NCBI RefSeq assembly: GCF_004664715.2
Contig: NC_051063.1
Location: 73,548,518 to 73,612,517 of the forward strand
Source of the DNA: Peromyscus leucopus
Taxonomy: Eukaryota; Chordata; Mammalia; Rodentia; Cricetidae
Reading direction: 5' to 3'
Length of the DNA stretch: 64,000 nt
The notes below the pieces were generated by a model. It was not told where the DNA came from. It made no database searches and was given only the letters and a program-made list of their open reading frames with translations. How positions within the stretch are numbered: position 1 is the stretch's first letter; each line of letters begins with the position of its first letter. This document shows, piece after piece, positions 61,433-64,000 of the stretch. A program made the position numbers and the translations under genes.

Positions 61433-62673
61433 CAAACTCATATCCAAACCGCAGAGCGGGTCCTAATAAATCCTTCCCCAAAAGTCTCACTAAAGTGCTT
61501 TGACCCTTGACTACAGTTCCTCATGTTGTGGTGACCCCCGGCCATAATGCTTTATGTTTTCTCTCTTCTAGAGTCTTGCCCTCGGCAGCCACTTATAGAG
61601 ACTGTTTCTTTTTTCTTTCAGTGCATTTTTTGATCCATCATGAAAACTCATTTCTCATCCCTCAGGTCTTGGCATCATTTCCTCGAGAAGTTTTTTTCCC
61701 AGAGTGAAGAGGGCAGCTTTGATGCCAAACAGGCAAGCTCCCTGCCATTCTTTCTCAACCCCAGCTTCTCACATTTAAGCTTCAGTTCTGAACAGTTGGT
61801 CTGTTCGTGAATAATGAATGATGAGACTGAGACGCCATGGCTGCCAAAGCCTTACTCAGCAAAAGAGGCTCCATAGTTGACCCCAGCAGCTAGGGCTACT
61901 GCGCAGCAGGAGAAGGGTCTGTCATCCACTTGGTGTGTGAGTTCACTCGTGTGTGCACAACACCCAGAATGGTTTGGGATCGGGATGCCTATACTTCATA
62001 AGGCCCAAGATCAGAGGAATTGTCTTGGTGATTTTGACTCTTCCTGTACTCTGAATACTCCACTCCTCTGTCAGTCCCAGCAGGATTAAGTCCAAGCTTC
62101 TCCATTTGCTTTTTCTGGACATTTCCAGTGTCCTTATGGCTCTCACCAAACTGCCCCTTGAGCCAGGCTGTCACTAATCCCAGGGCAGCAGGCAACCTTT
62201 TTGACACATCCAACCCACCCCACCTCACCCTACCCTGTAGTAACAGAAGCCTGCCACCAGATGAGACAACTTCTGAGCTGGTTTAGGCTTCCATCCTCTT
62301 GAGCACACCTCTCCCTCAATGCTCCAGCATCAAAAGGTCACACAGATGCACTCTGGCCATCTGCCCTGCAGCGATCCCGTATCTGTTCAGTTTGGTTCAC
62401 CGGGAGAGCATTTTCTTCAGCATGTGCCTCATGGCAGGCAGGCCCTCAGCAAAATTCTGTGTGTAGCACTGAGTGACTGAGCTCAGCCCCCCAGAGCTCA
62501 AAGTCTAGCATTCCCTGCAACAGCGAAAATGTTAGCTGCCCCAGTTTGGCAGCTAAGTAGCTGAAGAGTGATTGGGGCAAATGAGAAACTGGGTTTTTAT
62601 TTTTATCCAAGTTTAAATTAACTTAAATGAAAGCTGCCACATGAGTTGGTCCCATGAGCCTCAAGAAGCCAGC

Positions 62674-62831
62674 ACCCAAGCCTGGCAGTGGTGGCGCACC
62701 CCCTTAATCCCAGCACTCGGGAGGCAGAGGCAAGCAGATCTCTGTGAGTTCGAGGCCAGCCTGGTCTACAGAATGAGTTCCAGGACAGCCAGGATACACA
62801 GTGAAACCCTGTCTCAAACAAACAAACAAAG
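62674..62831 (+). repeat. B1 SINE
   Basis: Near full-length B1 with an (AAAC)n tail. Flanks share gaagccagc (62665-62673 and 62832-62840). Confidence 0.92.
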
Positions 62832-63179
62832 GAAGCCAGCTCTGTCGAACTGCAGAGAGGGAGCATAAGAAGCCAACTGCAGGGTGATAGGTGGGGTGTC
62901 TGATGGGGGTTGGGGAGATCAGAGCACTAAGGGGTTGACTAAGTGAAATGAGCCGGGCATAGAAAAACAGGCAAACGGTACATGAGAACTCACATGTGCA
63001 AACCACAAATCTATCTCATTGAAACACAGTACAATGGCGGCCATTGGAGACCAGGAAGGGGAGAGAAAAGGGATGGAGAAAATGGGTGCCAAAGCATAGT
63101 TAGCTAGGAGGATTAGGTCTAGTGTTCGCAGCATAGTCAGGTGACTATGGGCTGTAACACTCCATGACTTGATGGTTAA

Positions 63180-63500
63180 TCTTGATTTTCAACTCTACAG
63201 ATCACCCAGGAGACAAACTTCTGGGAGTGTCTATGAGGTCATTTCCAAAGAAGTTCAGCAGAGGTGAGAAGACCTACCATGAGCTGGCGCAGTGGTGGGG
63301 TAGGGTGGAGGTGAGGGGTAGGGTGGGAGTGGAATACCATCCCATGGTCTGAGGTGCCAGCTACAGAAAAAGGAGAGAGTGAGCTGGCACCAGCATTTGT
63401 CTCTCTGCTTCCTGACTGTGGGTGCAAGGTGACCCACCACCCACCATCCTGCTGTGACATCCTGCTGTGACCTCAGACCTTCCTTAAACCACTTTTGTCA
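63180..63500 (+). repeat. Old rodent interspersed repeat
   Basis: 'tggttaatcttgattttcaa', 'gatcacccaggagacaaact' and 'cttcctgactgtgggtgcaa' match the family split at 3640-4735. Confidence 0.5.
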
Positions 63501-63561
63501 AGTAAGTCACAACAATAAGAAAAGTGACTAATATAATGATATAGTTCAAGATAAGGATAAG

Positions 63562-63785
63562 AGGGCTGGGGAGATAGTTTAGCAGTTAAGAGCCCTGGCT
63601 GCTCTTCCAGAGGATCTAGAGTTCTGTTCCCAGAACTCACATGGCTCAAAACCATCTGGAACTCCGGTTACAGAGTCTAAGCACTCTGATGCCTCCTTCT
63701 GGCCTCTGTGGGCACTGCACACATGTGGTACACATACATATACGCAGAAAAAAAATACTCATAAAATTATTTTCAAAATTGTTTA
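63562..63785 (+). repeat. B2/B3 SINE
   Basis: 'gagggctggggagatagttt' head, 'ctgctcttccagaggatcta', 'ccttctggcctctgtgggca' body and AT-rich tail. Confidence 0.9.
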
Positions 63786-63802
63786 AAGAGCAAGAAACTT
63801 TA

Positions 63803-63852
63803 AAAAAAAGGAAGAAAGGAAAGAAGGAAGGAAGGAAAGAAAAGAAAGAAAG
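63803..63852. repeat. (GAAA/GGAA)n purine tract
   Basis: Interrupted GAAA and GGAA tetranucleotides following the SINE tail. Confidence 0.9.
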
Positions 63853-64000
63853 CTAGCTAGACCAGTCCGAAAGTCCCCAACATTTAGAAATGATAAGCAT
63901 TTGAGGCAACAGAAAGGCTGTTCACGCTGGATTTTAGCACAACGCATTGTGTACACACATTGGATTATGCTCTTGTACCTGTGATTATGTACAAATATAT

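Larger units (their letters stand above)
58851..64000. other. Upstream intergenic region
   Basis: Between HTRA1 and whatever lies upstream. It holds SINEs and simple repeats (listed) and no exon-like conserved frame. In primates the ARMS2 gene occupies the corresponding side of HTRA1; no ARMS2-like frame was seen. The pieces 59260-59715, 59750-60170, 61440-62655 and 62850-63180 hold nothing recognised. Confidence 0.6.

Noticed and set aside
60000..64000. Possible ARMS2 orthologue upstream of HTRA1
   Set aside because: No frame resembling ARMS2 was found, and the gene is understood to be restricted to primates.

Overview
The window is a piece of a rodent nuclear genome, most likely from a cricetid (hamster, vole or deer-mouse group). 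The evidence is the dense load of B1, B2/B3, B4, ID and ID_B1 SINEs, a rodent-type L1 3' end, and the B1 subtype carrying 'ttccaggaaaggcgcaaagc', which I associate with cricetids. Two copies of a roughly 390-bp TG...CA LTR-like repeat that I also associate with cricetids point the same way. Genus cannot be fixed from sequence alone.

One protein-coding gene is present and appears complete: HTRA1, on the minus strand. It spans about 51 kb from the ATG at 58581 to a stop at 7847-7849, with a poly(A) signal at 7333-7338. Nine coding exons assemble to exactly 1443 nt, a 480-residue secreted serine protease of the same length as human and mouse HTRA1. All junctions obey GT-AG and all reading phases join. 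The protein has a signal peptide, an IGFBP-like domain, a Kazal-like domain, a trypsin-like protease domain (His220, Asp250, Ser328) and a PDZ domain. Exon 1 lies in a CpG-rich promoter region at about 58.0-58.85 kb.

Layout: 1-7.3 kb is the intergenic region beyond the 3' end of HTRA1, with SINEs, an LTR, nested L1/B1 insertions and short tandem repeats. 7.3-13.8 kb holds exons 9 to 4, coding the end of the protease domain and the PDZ domain. 13.8-30.9 kb is intron 3, with a striking 134-bp inverted duplication. 30.9-31.6 kb holds exons 3 and 2. 31.6-58.1 kb is intron 1, with two minisatellites, old L1 fragments and many SINEs. 58.1-58.85 kb is exon 1 plus promoter. 58.85-64 kb is the upstream intergenic region. 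No second gene, functional RNA gene, CRISPR array or intact mobile element was found.

I did not find a previously undescribed biological system; this is an ordinary mammalian locus. The observations most worth following are the near-perfect inverted duplication (22517-22650 / 23811-23944), the G-run cluster in the short intron next to the 33-nt in-frame exon 5 that encodes the catalytic serine, the 32-34 bp VNTR in intron 1, an Arg-to-His change at residue 269, and a composite ID-B1 retroposon with a 19-bp target-site duplication.
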